From: Lachnoclostridium sp. An76
Lineage (GTDB): Bacteria; Bacillota; Clostridia; Lachnospirales; Lachnospiraceae
NCBI RefSeq assembly: GCF_002161355.1
Contig: NZ_NFHL01000002.1
Location: 372,001-436,000 of the forward strand
Reading direction: 5' to 3'
Length of the DNA: 64,000 bases
Shown: positions 8,955 through 19,943 of the stretch, piece by piece
Position numbering within the stretch: the stretch's first letter is position 1
How the letters are laid out: each line of letters starts with the position of its first letter
Program-made: the position numbers and the translations under genes
Notes under the pieces: model-generated
Database searches by the model: none
What the model was told of the DNA's origin: nothing
Seen by the model: the letters and a program-made list of their open reading frames with translations, nothing else

Positions 8955-11900
8955 CTACTCCCACTGATAGAGAAGTCTGTAAGTCTCTACCACTCCGCTT
9001 TCATCTTTGACATCTACATACAGGATATAGGTGCCTTCCACCGGCGGATTGCAGTATGCCGTACTGCTTGCCGCATAATCGCGGAACACTGTCGTAATCC
9101 CATTGCCCTGACGGTAGAAACGGTACTGAAGAGTCCCCTCTCCGCCGTCAGCGTCCACTGTAAGCTTTACGCTTGTCCCCTGCTTCTGCGGAGACTCAAC
9201 AGACGCTGTAAAGGAATGGATCGTCAGCGGATTGTCGGCCTTGATCCACTTGTATTCGATGGAATCTGTAACCACCTTTCCTGTCTCATCCTTTACATCC
9301 ACATAGATCGTATAGCTTCCCGGCGCCGGGTCGCAGTATGCTGATCTTGATATGCTGTAGTCGCGGAATACTGTCACATTGTCATCTTTCTCGCGGTAGA
9401 AGCGGTACTGGAGTTCTCCTTCGCCGCCTTCTGCTTTGACAGTGAATTTCACGCTTGTCCCCTGTGTCTGCGGAGAATCAAGAGCTGCTTCAAAGGAGCT
9501 GACTTTGATCTCTCCCGCCGGCTCCGGATCGGGATCCGGGATCTCACCGCTGATGGAGTAGTCTTTCTCTACTGTCACCTGATGTCCTTCTTCGTCCGTT
9601 ACAACAACACTGATCGTATGGTCGCCGCCCACGGTATCCCACGCTGCCGTAGTCTTGTCAGAATCCTGGATCTCTTTGCCGTCTACAAGGAACTGATAGC
9701 TCAGGTCTCCTTCGCCGCCTTCTGCTTCCGCCTCAAGAGTCAGGTCTGTCTCGTCTGACTGCGGGGAGGAACGATCCGCTCCGAAGTTTACGCTGAGGGT
9801 TCCCTCTGCCGGCTCCGGATCAGGCCCCGGACCGGGATCCGGAGCCGGTTCTGCGCTGCCAAGCTGTGCCAGCGGCACTGTAATGATATCTGTATCTTCT
9901 TTTTCCGCTGATGTAGAAGCGTCTTTACTGTACGGTTCCGTAGCTGCATCAAGCATTGTCATATCCATCGGAGTGCAGCCGATGCCGCCTGCCCCGAATG
10001 TAGATACGTGCATCACGCCAATGCCATTCTCCTCGAGCTGGTCTTTCGTAATGCCGAGCGCATCCATCGGGATCGTCATCGTATAGAACGTATCCTGCGA
10101 TGTGCTGTGACCCATATCAAGGAAGTCCACCCAGTTGGAGGAATCATCCAGCAGCATGGACGGCACATAACCCTCGTATCCGTTCATCTTGATGCCGGTC
10201 AGAGTGTCGCCGCAGAAGAATCCGTCTTCGTACTTGTAGGAGATCCCTGCATCCTCCAGGCCTACGCATGTTTCATAACTGAACGTTCCGTCTTCATCCG
10301 CCATAAAGAGCGCCGGCGTTCCTACTCCCGGTTTGCTTGAGAAGCAGATGGCCGTGTCGATCACAGTCTCATAATTGATCGGATGCCCCCACAGATATTC
10401 GCCGGTGCCTACAAGTCCGGTCGCCTTGTTGCCTGTTCCCAGGTTCAGGAGAAGCATCTGCGGGATATCGCCGTTGTACGGCTTTCCGTTGTCGCTGATC
10501 GGGTAACCCTGCGCCGGATCGATCACATCCGTTACATTTGTATACTGCCATCCGATATAGACATTCTCATCATCCCATGCGCCGTAAAGTGCATATTCAT
10601 CATATACCGGACCCTCGTGGGTCCCACGGAAGCTTCTGGGATCGTCGTTGGCAACGCCCTGTGCGATCAGCATATCTGCTGTGAAATCAGAAGCTCCTGT
10701 GATCGTAGCCTCACGGCCTGCCTGTCCGTTCGGGTTTGTAGCATACTTACCGCCAAGAGCTGCGGATGTGGCGTTCGCTGCTGCCGGAACTGCCTGTGTG
10801 GACGCTTTGGCTGCTTTTGCTGCCGTCCCAGTCCCGTACTCAAGGTAACCGCCATTCTTCTCTGCGTTAAATTCCTTGTGGAATGTAAATGTTTTCTCTG
10901 TCGTAGTCTCGCCGTCTGTCGCTGTGGTCTCCAGTGTAATGTCTCTGTCCGCGATCTTTCCGGTTCCGACTGTCACTGTAGTTTCCCCGGTAAATTTCTG
11001 CTCCGGCCCGCCGTCCAGACTGTATGTGCCTGACTCTGCGTTCTCGAGGCTTAATGTCACTTTCATTGACTCATCGTCAAATGTTGTTCCGTCCTTCACA
11101 GAAGATGTAACTTCCGGTCCGTCTTCCGGTTCCGGCTTTGTCCACGGCATATCCTTCCACTGTCCGTCGTCGTATACCATACGTCCGGTCAGCGGCAGGC
11201 CGTCTTCCATGTCGGCCGGATAGCGTCTTGTATTGTCTCCTCCGAAGAAGATCACCAACGGATCTTCAATATCATCCGGCACTTCATAAGAATACAGGTT
11301 TGTAAATCCTTCCGCGGCTTCGCCCGTCACTTTCTCCATCTTCACACCAGGCCATGCCGCATTCTCTCCGCCTGCTTCACTGTAGACATATGCATAAGGC
11401 TCATCCCAGCCGGAGGGCAGGTCGATATAAGCCACGTTCCTGTCAACTTTGGTAAATACGGTTTCCCTGCTGATCTCTCCTTCACTGCCCTGAGCAGATA
11501 CTGTCACTGTCACAGACTCGCCCACATCCAGTGTAGATCCGACTGTGATCACGTCTCCGTCTTCATAGGAACCCTCCGCGCCCTCGCTTGTCTCATAGCT
11601 GGCGCCCGTTACATTCTTTGCACGAAGCTCTACGTCGAGGGAATCTCCTGAGAAGGAATCGCTGCCGGTTGTGGAGTTTGCGCTGACGCTTTCCGCATTG
11701 TCTGTATAGAGCACAACTACAGACTCACCGCCTATATTTCCTTTAAGCATTCCACCGGATACGGTAAATGTACTGCCGGATACGTGGTCTGTATATGTTC
11801 CGTCATCCAGGTTTGTCTTTGTATCGATTGATGTTGCGCCGCCTACATTGACGATACAGGTTCCCACCGTGCCGCGGTCGATCTGAAGGATCTGGCTGTT

Positions 11901-13229
11901 ATTATTGGCATTTCTCAGATATTCATCCTCTCCGACCATTGCATTTCGGAATTTATTCACTGCGACAACCTCATCGCTCATGAATGTATCGTTGCCTCTT
12001 GCTCCGAGCACGTTATTTCCCCAACGGTTGCCCGGGCCTGATCCGTCCGGTCTGCTGTAAAAAAGAGGGGTCCCGTTTTCTCTCGCGCCGATCACGGCCC
12101 ATCCCAATGTGATCTGTTTGTCTGTCAGTCCCGCGGACTCTCCGGCATTACAGTATGTATCATGGGATTCCACCCAGGTCACCAGACGGTCCGGAGTCGC
12201 ATGCTGCCAGTTCATCAGATTATTCACGCTGAAGTTCCTGCTGCTCAAAGCATTTCGGAGTGTGTAGCCATAGCTGCTGGCTGTCATCCTCATATACTGT
12301 GCGTACTCTGTCTCGGGCACGTTGTCTCCCTGGAGCACTTCACCGTACGTAAAGATCCGGTCTGCATCGCTCAATGTCTTTCCGTTGATCGATTCCTTTC
12401 CGGTCGCTATCGGCCAGAAATTATTCCTGCTGCTTTTCGCATCTGTCGGATCGGAAGGCACGCCAATGTGCTTCGCTGTATCGTACCGGAATCCATCCGC
12501 GCCGCAGGCGATCAGGTCGTTCAGGTAATTAAGAAAGTACTCCTGGAATCCCGGATTTTCCGTATTCACGTCCGGAAGACCGCCCATCTCTCCCGTTGTA
12601 CATTCCCAACGGTTTCCCCAGTTTACTATAGGATTGAATCCATTTGCATGGAACAGGTTATCTCTGCCTCCCGCTGCGTTATAGAGATCCTGCGATACTT
12701 CGTCCAGATCAGGGGTTACATGGTTCGGGATCACGTCTACGATCACTTTGATCCCGTACTTGTCCGCCTCATCGCACATCGCTTTAAAATCGTCTCTCGT
12801 TCCTAACTGATAGTTTCCTATCTTCCAGTCCGTAGGCTGATAATGCCACCACCAGCAACCGTCAGTTCCATTGACCGTATCGTTCCCCATGATCTTCATG
12901 TTGGGGTGCGTATCATTGCAGGTGTTGGCCGGCGACGTCTGGATCGTGGAGAACCCTGCCTCAGCGATGTCTCCCATATTATTTTTGATCGTATTGAACG
13001 ACCAGCACCAGCAGTGCAGGATCGCGCCGTCTTTGATCTCCTCTGTCAGCCCGTACTGGGAGGCTGCGGATGAGTTCGATGATGCCGCCATCGTCTGGAC
13101 CGCTGTCTCCGGGGCCGCCTGTGCCTGCCCGGCCGGCAGACCTGTCAGGACCAGGCCTGTTGCCAGCAAAAGGGCGACCAGTCTGGCTTTCAGACCGTTT
13201 TTCTTTTTCGGATTTTTCGAATAATCCAT
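8955..13229 (-). CDS. Secreted multidomain alpha-amylase (GH13_28-like) with CBM26 and probable CBM74
   Basis: 1424 residues from ATG 13229; the frame is open to 13277, but AAAGGAG/AAAGGG sites favour 13229. Signal peptide 1-38. Residues about 56-510 closely follow Bacillus subtilis AmyE (GH13_28): region I VDVIPNH, nucleophile D250 in GFRYDTAKH, acid/base E297 in TYGEVLQ, and D357 in VESHDTY. Next come an Ig-like module, a CBM26-type starch module (about 625-720, NAAWPGVKMEKV), a second Ig-like module, and a block of about 310 residues (about 820-1135) with ALYGAWDDENVYIGWQYTNV, CFSSKPGVGTPALF and MHVSTFGAGGIG, which resembles CBM74. A Pro/Asp/Glu linker and three beta repeats end the protein, the last two with QYRFYR and TVFRDY. 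It cuts starch outside the cell. There is no sortase signal or membrane anchor. Confidence 0.9.
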   Translation of the reverse strand: MDYSKNPKKKNGLKARLVALLLATGLVLTGLPAGQAQAAPETAVQTMAASSNSSAASQYGLTEEIKDGAILHCWCWSFNTIKNNMGDIAEAGFSTIQTSPANTCNDTHPNMKIMGNDTVNGTDGCWWWHYQPTDWKIGNYQLGTRDDFKAMCDEADKYGIKVIVDVIPNHVTPDLDEVSQDLYNAAGGRDNLFHANGFNPIVNWGNRWECTTGEMGGLPDVNTENPGFQEYFLNYLNDLIACGADGFRYDTAKHIGVPSDPTDAKSSRNNFWPIATGKESINGKTLSDADRIFTYGEVLQGDNVPETEYAQYMRMTASSYGYTLRNALSSRNFSVNNLMNWQHATPDRLVTWVESHDTYCNAGESAGLTDKQITLGWAVIGARENGTPLFYSRPDGSGPGNRWGNNVLGARGNDTFMSDEVVAVNKFRNAMVGEDEYLRNANNNSQILQIDRGTVGTCIVNVGGATSIDTKTNLDDGTYTDHVSGSTFTVSGGMLKGNIGGESVVVLYTDNAESVSANSTTGSDSFSGDSLDVELRAKNVTGASYETSEGAEGSYEDGDVITVGSTLDVGESVTVTVSAQGSEGEISRETVFTKVDRNVAYIDLPSGWDEPYAYVYSEAGGENAAWPGVKMEKVTGEAAEGFTNLYSYEVPDDIEDPLVIFFGGDNTRRYPADMEDGLPLTGRMVYDDGQWKDMPWTKPEPEDGPEVTSSVKDGTTFDDESMKVTLSLENAESGTYSLDGGPEQKFTGETTVTVGTGKIADRDITLETTATDGETTTEKTFTFHKEFNAEKNGGYLEYGTGTAAKAAKASTQAVPAAANATSAALGGKYATNPNGQAGREATITGASDFTADMLIAQGVANDDPRSFRGTHEGPVYDEYALYGAWDDENVYIGWQYTNVTDVIDPAQGYPISDNGKPYNGDIPQMLLLNLGTGNKATGLVGTGEYLWGHPINYETVIDTAICFSSKPGVGTPALFMADEDGTFSYETCVGLEDAGISYKYEDGFFCGDTLTGIKMNGYEGYVPSMLLDDSSNWVDFLDMGHSTSQDTFYTMTIPMDALGITKDQLEENGIGVMHVSTFGAGGIGCTPMDMTMLDAATEPYSKDASTSAEKEDTDIITVPLAQLGSAEPAPDPGPGPDPEPAEGTLSVNFGADRSSPQSDETDLTLEAEAEGGEGDLSYQFLVDGKEIQDSDKTTAAWDTVGGDHTISVVVTDEEGHQVTVEKDYSISGEIPDPDPEPAGEIKVSSFEAALDSPQTQGTSVKFTVKAEGGEGELQYRFYREKDDNVTVFRDYSISRSAYCDPAPGSYTIYVDVKDETGKVVTDSIEYKWIKADNPLTIHSFTASVESPQKQGTSVKLTVDADGGEGTLQYRFYRQGNGITTVFRDYAASSTAYCNPPVEGTYILYVDVKDESGVVETYRLLYQWE

Positions 13230-13336
13230 CCTCTTTTCCCTTTCTCCTTTATAGATTGTCCACATTTTGAGTACCACAAGGACTCCCGTCCTGTTACACC
13301 ACGCTCCTTTCTATCTGATTTTTAGCTGGAGTCCTG

Positions 13337-13376
13337 ATTTTAAAATAGTTCTATCCCCGGTTTATCTCAATGCAAC
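13337..13376 (-). promoter_or_regulatory. Possible amylase promoter region
   Basis: On the minus strand a TAAAAT -10-like hexamer (13342-13337) lies about 110 bases before the amylase start with no clear -35. Upstream are two short words, GTTGCAT and CGGGGAT, that also occur in the shared mal box (there as CGGGAT then GTTGCAT), but in swapped order. Control by the same regulator is possible but weakly supported. Confidence 0.3.
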
Positions 13377-13400
13377 TTTTTTACAATTCATATAACTTTT

Positions 13401-16400
13401 TCAAGACTTCTTTCTCATCACGGCTGCGCCGGCTGCCACAGCTCCTGAAAGGATGAGCAGCGCTGCCGGGAAGAGGATTCCTGCCCCGTCTCCGCTCGCC
13501 GCAGCCTGCGCGCCGTCCTTATCTTTACTTCCTGAACCATTGTCTCCAACATTTCCATCATCACCAGGCTTCCCGTCATCACCGGATCCCGGAGTTTCCT
13601 CACCCGGTTCATCCGTTCCCGGCTCATCTGTGCCTGGTTCATCTGTTCCCGGTCCTGAACTGCTGCCGTCATAGATATAGGAGCCATCATACGCCGGCGC
13701 CAGCGCCTCGCTGTTGATCTGCATATCTCTCACATCGTCCGTCAGGATCACGCCTGAAAGCGCCGGTACGTCCACTGTCAGGACGCCATTCTCGTCAGCC
13801 GTATAAGTCTCGCCGCTGATCAGGTCTGTGTACTGTGTTCCCGCTTCCGCCTGGAATGTCACAGGCTGGGCGCTGTCTGTGCTGTTATTTGCCGCGACAT
13901 AGAGCGCCGCATCTGCATCGCTCCTTACGTATGCCATGATATTTGCGGATGCTTCTGTCTCCACCGGAGCGATCGCTCCGGTGCGGAGCGCCGGATAGGC
14001 ATGCCTTACCGCCGCCAGGGACGCATACCACTCTACCAGTTCCTGACTGCCTTTGCCCCATTCCATGGCGCGTCTGTCATCCGGATCGTCGGCACCCACC
14101 ATTCCGATCTCATCTCCATAGTAGATCGTCGGAGCACCCGGATATGTCATCTGGATGAACGCCACGAGATACTGTCTCTCTTTTGCCAGATCTGACGTTG
14201 TCTCATAGGTCGGGAACGCATTCTCCGGCTCTTTCTGGTTTCTGTCATCCTGGATACCGTCCAGAGCAGAAAGAAGTCTTGTCGTATCATGAGAACCCAC
14301 CAGGTTCATCATCGCGTAGAATGCTTCCTGCGGATACCTCTCCCTTAATTTCTCCAGTTCGTTCACTGCGTTCTGTGCGTCGCCTCCCTTTGCATATGCG
14401 AGCACCGCGTCGCGGAATACATAGTTCATAACAGAATCATACATATCTCCCAGCAGATATTCGGACGCATCGTCCCAGATCTCCCCGATGATCACATTGT
14501 CGCTTGACAGGGATTTCACTGACTCGCGGAACTTCTGCCATGTCTCGTCGGACACTTCGTTGGCGACATCCAGCCTCCATCCATCGGAGCCCTGGCTGAG
14601 CCAGTATTTTGCTACGCTGCCCTCTCCGTCGATGATCTCTTCCGCCCAGCCCGGCGTCTGATACTCTGATCCGCCTGTCGCGATGATGACCGGCATGGAG
14701 TCATAGCCCCACCAGCAGTCATATGCATATACATCTTTTCCCGCACGGTCGCCGATCGTATCCTGTACGATCTCTCCTGCATCGTCCGTCAGGTATTCCC
14801 CTGTGAAATCAAACCACTCTGTGTAAGTAAAGTCTGTAACCCCCTTATCTTCAAAGTATTTCTTTGCCTCTGTCTCAGCCTCATCCTGAGACGCGTCTTC
14901 ATTTTCCGCCATGTAGTCAAATACAAACGCCCAGTACGGATAAGCTCCTACCTTGCCGTCCTGTCCCACGAACTTGTAGTAACGGTCAAAGTATACGGAA
15001 TCGTCCGCCACATGGTTGAACACGCCGTCCAGGACGATATGCATATCATTTGCTTCCGCTGCTTCCACCAATTCCGTAAAGTCGCCGAGATCGCCGAGGA
15101 TCGGATCGATCTTCGTATAGTCCGTAGCGTCATATCTGTGGCTTGAGATAGAATGGAATACCGGATTTAAGTAGATCACATTTACGCCCAGCGCTTTCAG
15201 GTAATCGATCCGCTCTGTAATGCCTTCCAGGTCACCGCCATAGATCTCATTACTCCACTCTCCGTCGCCGCGGTATGCATTTTCCGGATAAGCATCAGGA
15301 TTCAGCTCTTCCTGCTCCGGGTTTTCCGGCCAGATATACCAGTCATCGATCTCTTCGTACTCTGTCGCGCCTCTGGAATCTGTCTGCGCCGTGTCGTTGG
15401 ATGTATCTCCGTTAAAGAATCGGTCCGGGAATATCTGATAGATCACCGCGTCTTTCATCCAGTCCGGCGTCTCGAAATCTTCCTTATATACATTCATCTC
15501 ATACGGCTTTACTTCCGTCAGGTCCGCCGTCATGCCGGTTCCGTAATACCCGTCGTCGTCACAGTAGATCTTCACGCTGGATTCCCCGCCGATCACGAAG
15601 TAATACTCGTATTCACCGTAAATCTCAAACCGGTCCGTAACTGTCCACCGCTGGCTTCCCTCGCCCGCGCCGTCCGCTTTCTCCAGGTCAAGGATCTTCT
15701 GCTCTTTCCCTTTAAACACCAGTTTCACCTGCTTCGCATCAGCTCCCGTATCAACAGAAAATGTAACGTCCGTTCCGGTCGGCACTGCGCCGTAGATGCT
15801 CTTGTATGTCTCGTCCTTGCTGTCATAAAAAATCTTCGACTCATCCAACACTTCATCCGAAGAATCGTTATAGTAGATCCTGGTCACCGGATCGAAATAA
15901 AATGTCACTGTCTTCTCTTCTTCCAGTGTGAACGCTCCCACCGGGTATTCCCCGCCGTCATACATCTGTACAAGGTCTTCATAGTCTCCTGCCGGCAGAG
16001 TCAGCCGCGCACTGTAGATCCCTGTAAGACCGGGATCCGTAAGCTTCGTGCCCTCCGGGATACCGGTTCCCTGAAGTGTAATATCCACAAATATGTAGTC
16101 CAGATCAGTCACTGACAGATGGCTGATGTCACTGTAATACACTGTCACATTACCCTCCTCAGTCACAGAGATCCCGTAGTTCGGGCCGCCTGGTACTCCG
16201 CCAGCGCCGTAGTTCTCATCCCATGACCCCATGGCGATCTTGTACTCATAGTTCGCTGCCGGCACATCTTCAAATGTGCAGGAATAAAGGCCTCCGCCCT
16301 GATAAGTCATCGCATTGGACGCCGGATCCCAGCTTGGTCCCGGGAAGGTACCGGGCACATATACCTCACGGCCGGTGAACGGTTCCCTGGTATAGTGCGA

Positions 16401-17777
16401 ATAAACTTCTCCGCCTACTGTAACTTCCGCTCCCGAAGGATCGAGCGTCCGCACACCGTTTACTGTATAATAATATAGATAATCCAGCTCTCCATCACCC
16501 AGATAGAGCGGACCAGCCACAAAAGAACCATTAAAATTAGCATTGCTGTCCATTCCCTTTTCCATCTTTACTTCTGTAAATGAAGCTGGCTGGCTGCTCG
16601 GCGCATAGAACAGTTTTACTTCATCATTCTCTGTTCCTGTCATAATGAATGTTGTCGATCCATCGGCATTGTCCCTGACTTCCGCCTCTGCCGGTTCTGC
16701 CGCGAAGCCGAACATCTGCGCCACGATATTTTCATCATTGACGGTGTCATAGAGCCTGTCCGCCGCAGCGTCATAGACAAATATGACATTCGTTCCGTCC
16801 GCCGTTATATCCAGAGACTTGTTTTCCCCGCCGAATGATTCGTACCAGTATTGATGATCAAATACCGCTTTGTACTGATAAGATCCGGTGTCAAAGGTCT
16901 GCTGATAACGGTACAGGCTGTCCGAGATCTGTGTGAATTCGTAGCCTTCCGCCGCTGCATTCCAGTCATCATCCCCGCTCTGCCGTACCGTGCCGATCAG
17001 CGATACCGTCGTCTCGAATGCAGGAGACGTAACGCTGCCGGCGTTCTGATAGATATTCATCGGTGCAGTCCGTACGGAGTCATACGCGATGCCTCTCTGT
17101 TCATCCACAAATACAGTAAGATGGTCTGTTCCCGCCGGGATCGTGAGCGGGATATTGCTGCTGTCGCCGGCTCCGTTTTTGCCCAGGGAATATTCCCATC
17201 CATCGTCAAACGCCACTTTATATCCGCTGTCCGCGATCGTAATATCTTCCGCCAGTTCATGAAATTCAAATGTCCTGCTGTAGATCCCGCCTCCTCTGTA
17301 TTCAAGTTCCGCATTCGCGTCAGCCGGATCCCAGTTTCCGATGGCATAACTGTTCCCGTCACTGTCCGTAAATTCCAGCCCTGTAAAATTCCCTGTCAGC
17401 GCCGCCGTGTGGAATCTGCCGCCGGCTCCCGCGTCATCCGCAGAGTTATACAGCGCTCCGTCCTCATACCGGACATACACCGATCCTGCCTCTGATACGT
17501 TTACTTCATCTGTGATCCCGCTTTCCGCGCCATTCCGGTACAGGCTCAGCGTATGGCTGCCGGCCTGAAGTTCCAGCTCTCCTTCGAAAATACCGCCGGA
17601 ATAGATCTGCAGGACGGTGCTGCCGCCGTCTTCTGTCCGGACTTCCATAATGTCATCCACACATTCCTCACCGGCAGCCTGCACCTCGGACACCGCGCCG
17701 GATGGAAGCCGCACTGCTCCCGCTGTCAGCGCCAGAGCCAGAGCGCAGGCTCCGAATCTTACTCTTTTCTTTTTCAT
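13401..17777 (-). CDS. Wall-anchored multidomain neopullulanase/amylopullulanase (GH13_20-like)
   Basis: 1458 residues; GGAGG lies seven bases before ATG 17777. A signal peptide is followed by about 650 residues of repeated starch-binding-like beta modules (recurring GNWDPA / PSWDPA and GGGIYS / GGGLYS patterns) and an N-terminal domain of the maltogenic-amylase type. The catalytic domain starts near residue 774 (DAVIYQIFPDRFFNGD). It has region I LDGVFNHV (about 919), nucleophile in GWRLDVANEV (about 1068), acid/base in GEIWDDAS (about 1100) and region IV GSHDTTR (about 1162). These motifs are of the neopullulanase/cyclomaltodextrinase kind. The tail has repeats of GTDEP, a Lys/Asp/Gly linker, and SGDGAG followed by a hydrophobic segment and RKKS, a sortase-type anchor without a classical LPXTG. 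It should debranch or cut alpha-glucans at the cell surface. Confidence 0.9.
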   Translation of the reverse strand: MKKKRVRFGACALALALTAGAVRLPSGAVSEVQAAGEECVDDIMEVRTEDGGSTVLQIYSGGIFEGELELQAGSHTLSLYRNGAESGITDEVNVSEAGSVYVRYEDGALYNSADDAGAGGRFHTAALTGNFTGLEFTDSDGNSYAIGNWDPADANAELEYRGGGIYSRTFEFHELAEDITIADSGYKVAFDDGWEYSLGKNGAGDSSNIPLTIPAGTDHLTVFVDEQRGIAYDSVRTAPMNIYQNAGSVTSPAFETTVSLIGTVRQSGDDDWNAAAEGYEFTQISDSLYRYQQTFDTGSYQYKAVFDHQYWYESFGGENKSLDITADGTNVIFVYDAAADRLYDTVNDENIVAQMFGFAAEPAEAEVRDNADGSTTFIMTGTENDEVKLFYAPSSQPASFTEVKMEKGMDSNANFNGSFVAGPLYLGDGELDYLYYYTVNGVRTLDPSGAEVTVGGEVYSHYTREPFTGREVYVPGTFPGPSWDPASNAMTYQGGGLYSCTFEDVPAANYEYKIAMGSWDENYGAGGVPGGPNYGISVTEEGNVTVYYSDISHLSVTDLDYIFVDITLQGTGIPEGTKLTDPGLTGIYSARLTLPAGDYEDLVQMYDGGEYPVGAFTLEEEKTVTFYFDPVTRIYYNDSSDEVLDESKIFYDSKDETYKSIYGAVPTGTDVTFSVDTGADAKQVKLVFKGKEQKILDLEKADGAGEGSQRWTVTDRFEIYGEYEYYFVIGGESSVKIYCDDDGYYGTGMTADLTEVKPYEMNVYKEDFETPDWMKDAVIYQIFPDRFFNGDTSNDTAQTDSRGATEYEEIDDWYIWPENPEQEELNPDAYPENAYRGDGEWSNEIYGGDLEGITERIDYLKALGVNVIYLNPVFHSISSHRYDATDYTKIDPILGDLGDFTELVEAAEANDMHIVLDGVFNHVADDSVYFDRYYKFVGQDGKVGAYPYWAFVFDYMAENEDASQDEAETEAKKYFEDKGVTDFTYTEWFDFTGEYLTDDAGEIVQDTIGDRAGKDVYAYDCWWGYDSMPVIIATGGSEYQTPGWAEEIIDGEGSVAKYWLSQGSDGWRLDVANEVSDETWQKFRESVKSLSSDNVIIGEIWDDASEYLLGDMYDSVMNYVFRDAVLAYAKGGDAQNAVNELEKLRERYPQEAFYAMMNLVGSHDTTRLLSALDGIQDDRNQKEPENAFPTYETTSDLAKERQYLVAFIQMTYPGAPTIYYGDEIGMVGADDPDDRRAMEWGKGSQELVEWYASLAAVRHAYPALRTGAIAPVETEASANIMAYVRSDADAALYVAANNSTDSAQPVTFQAEAGTQYTDLISGETYTADENGVLTVDVPALSGVILTDDVRDMQINSEALAPAYDGSYIYDGSSSGPGTDEPGTDEPGTDEPGEETPGSGDDGKPGDDGNVGDNGSGSKDKDGAQAAASGDGAGILFPAALLILSGAVAAGAAVMRKKS

Positions 17778-17854
17778 TCCTTCGCCTCCGTTTCTCTCTC
17801 AGCTGCCCGGTAGACCGCGCGCCAAAAGATATTTAAAAAATATGTTTTAGTAAA

Positions 17855-17905
17855 AGCATAGCTGACAACCAGAAACGAAGTCTATGCAACAAATCCCGAA
17901 AACAT
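17855..17905 (-). promoter_or_regulatory. Neopullulanase promoter region with the shared mal box
   Basis: The 24-bp box at 17882-17905 (plus-strand core AAATCCCGAAAACAT) matches the malE box at 22 of 24 bases. A -10-like TATGCT (17860-17855) lies 21 bases downstream, nearly the spacing seen at malE (20). An alternative pair, TTGTCA / CATATT, lies slightly further downstream. Common activation with malE is inferred. Confidence 0.55.
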
Positions 17906-17919
17906 AGTACAAAACCAGG

Positions 17920-17957
17920 AAAGGCGGAGAAACCGCCCATGCAGCTTCTCCGCCTTT
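17920..17957 (-). terminator. ATP synthase operon terminator
   Basis: Inverted repeat AAGGCGGAGAA / TTCTCCGCCTT with a 14-base loop, about 65 bases past the atpC stop. It has a short T tract on the minus strand and a longer pyrimidine tract on the plus strand. Confidence 0.6.
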
Positions 17958-18020
17958 CTCTTTTTCTTATTCTTATTAACAGATCTTCATTAACAAAATT
18001 TTATCAGCAGATTTGGATCC

Positions 18021-18437
18021 TTACAGATTCCACTTCTTATCCTGCGCAAGCCTGAGCCTGTTCATCGCCCTGGCGAGGGACGCCTGGGTGTGGTAATACT
18101 CCTGTGTGCTCTGCTTCTGGCGGAGCTGCTCCTCCGCCCGTTCTCTCTGCTCTCTTGCGCGGCGCACATCGATATCCTCCGGGCGTTCAGCCGTGTCCAC
18201 GATCAGGGTGACACGGTTGTTGACGATCTCTGCGAAGCCGCCGCCCAGGGCGACTTCCTGCCACTTGCCTTCCTCAGCCTCCATGCGGCCGATCCCCACG
18301 GTGACGGCGATGACCATGTTCTCATGGTTCGGGAGGATCCCCTTCTCCCCGTCGGGAGCGGGAATGACCAGCTTCCGGCATCGCCCCTCATAGAATACCT
18401 TATCGCTCGCTATGATCTTCAGTCCGAATGTATCCAT
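18021..18437 (-). CDS. atpC: ATP synthase F1 epsilon subunit
   Basis: 138 residues, normal length. The N-terminal beta domain is clear (FGLKIIASDKVFYEGRC, APDGEKGILPNHENMV), followed by a helical hairpin (AREQRERAEEQLRQKQS). It forms part of the central stalk of the rotary F1Fo ATP synthase and can inhibit ATP hydrolysis through its C-terminal helices. It is the last gene of atpBEFHAGDC, six bases after atpD. Confidence 0.95.
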   Translation of the reverse strand: MDTFGLKIIASDKVFYEGRCRKLVIPAPDGEKGILPNHENMVIAVTVGIGRMEAEEGKWQEVALGGGFAEIVNNRVTLIVDTAERPEDIDVRRAREQRERAEEQLRQKQSTQEYYHTQASLARAMNRLRLAQDKKWNL

Positions 18438-18443
18438 ACGCTC

Positions 18444-19908
<1,465 letters not shown>

Positions 19909-19943
19909 CAGGAACAATTTCGAAACATTCATGAATATTCCAA

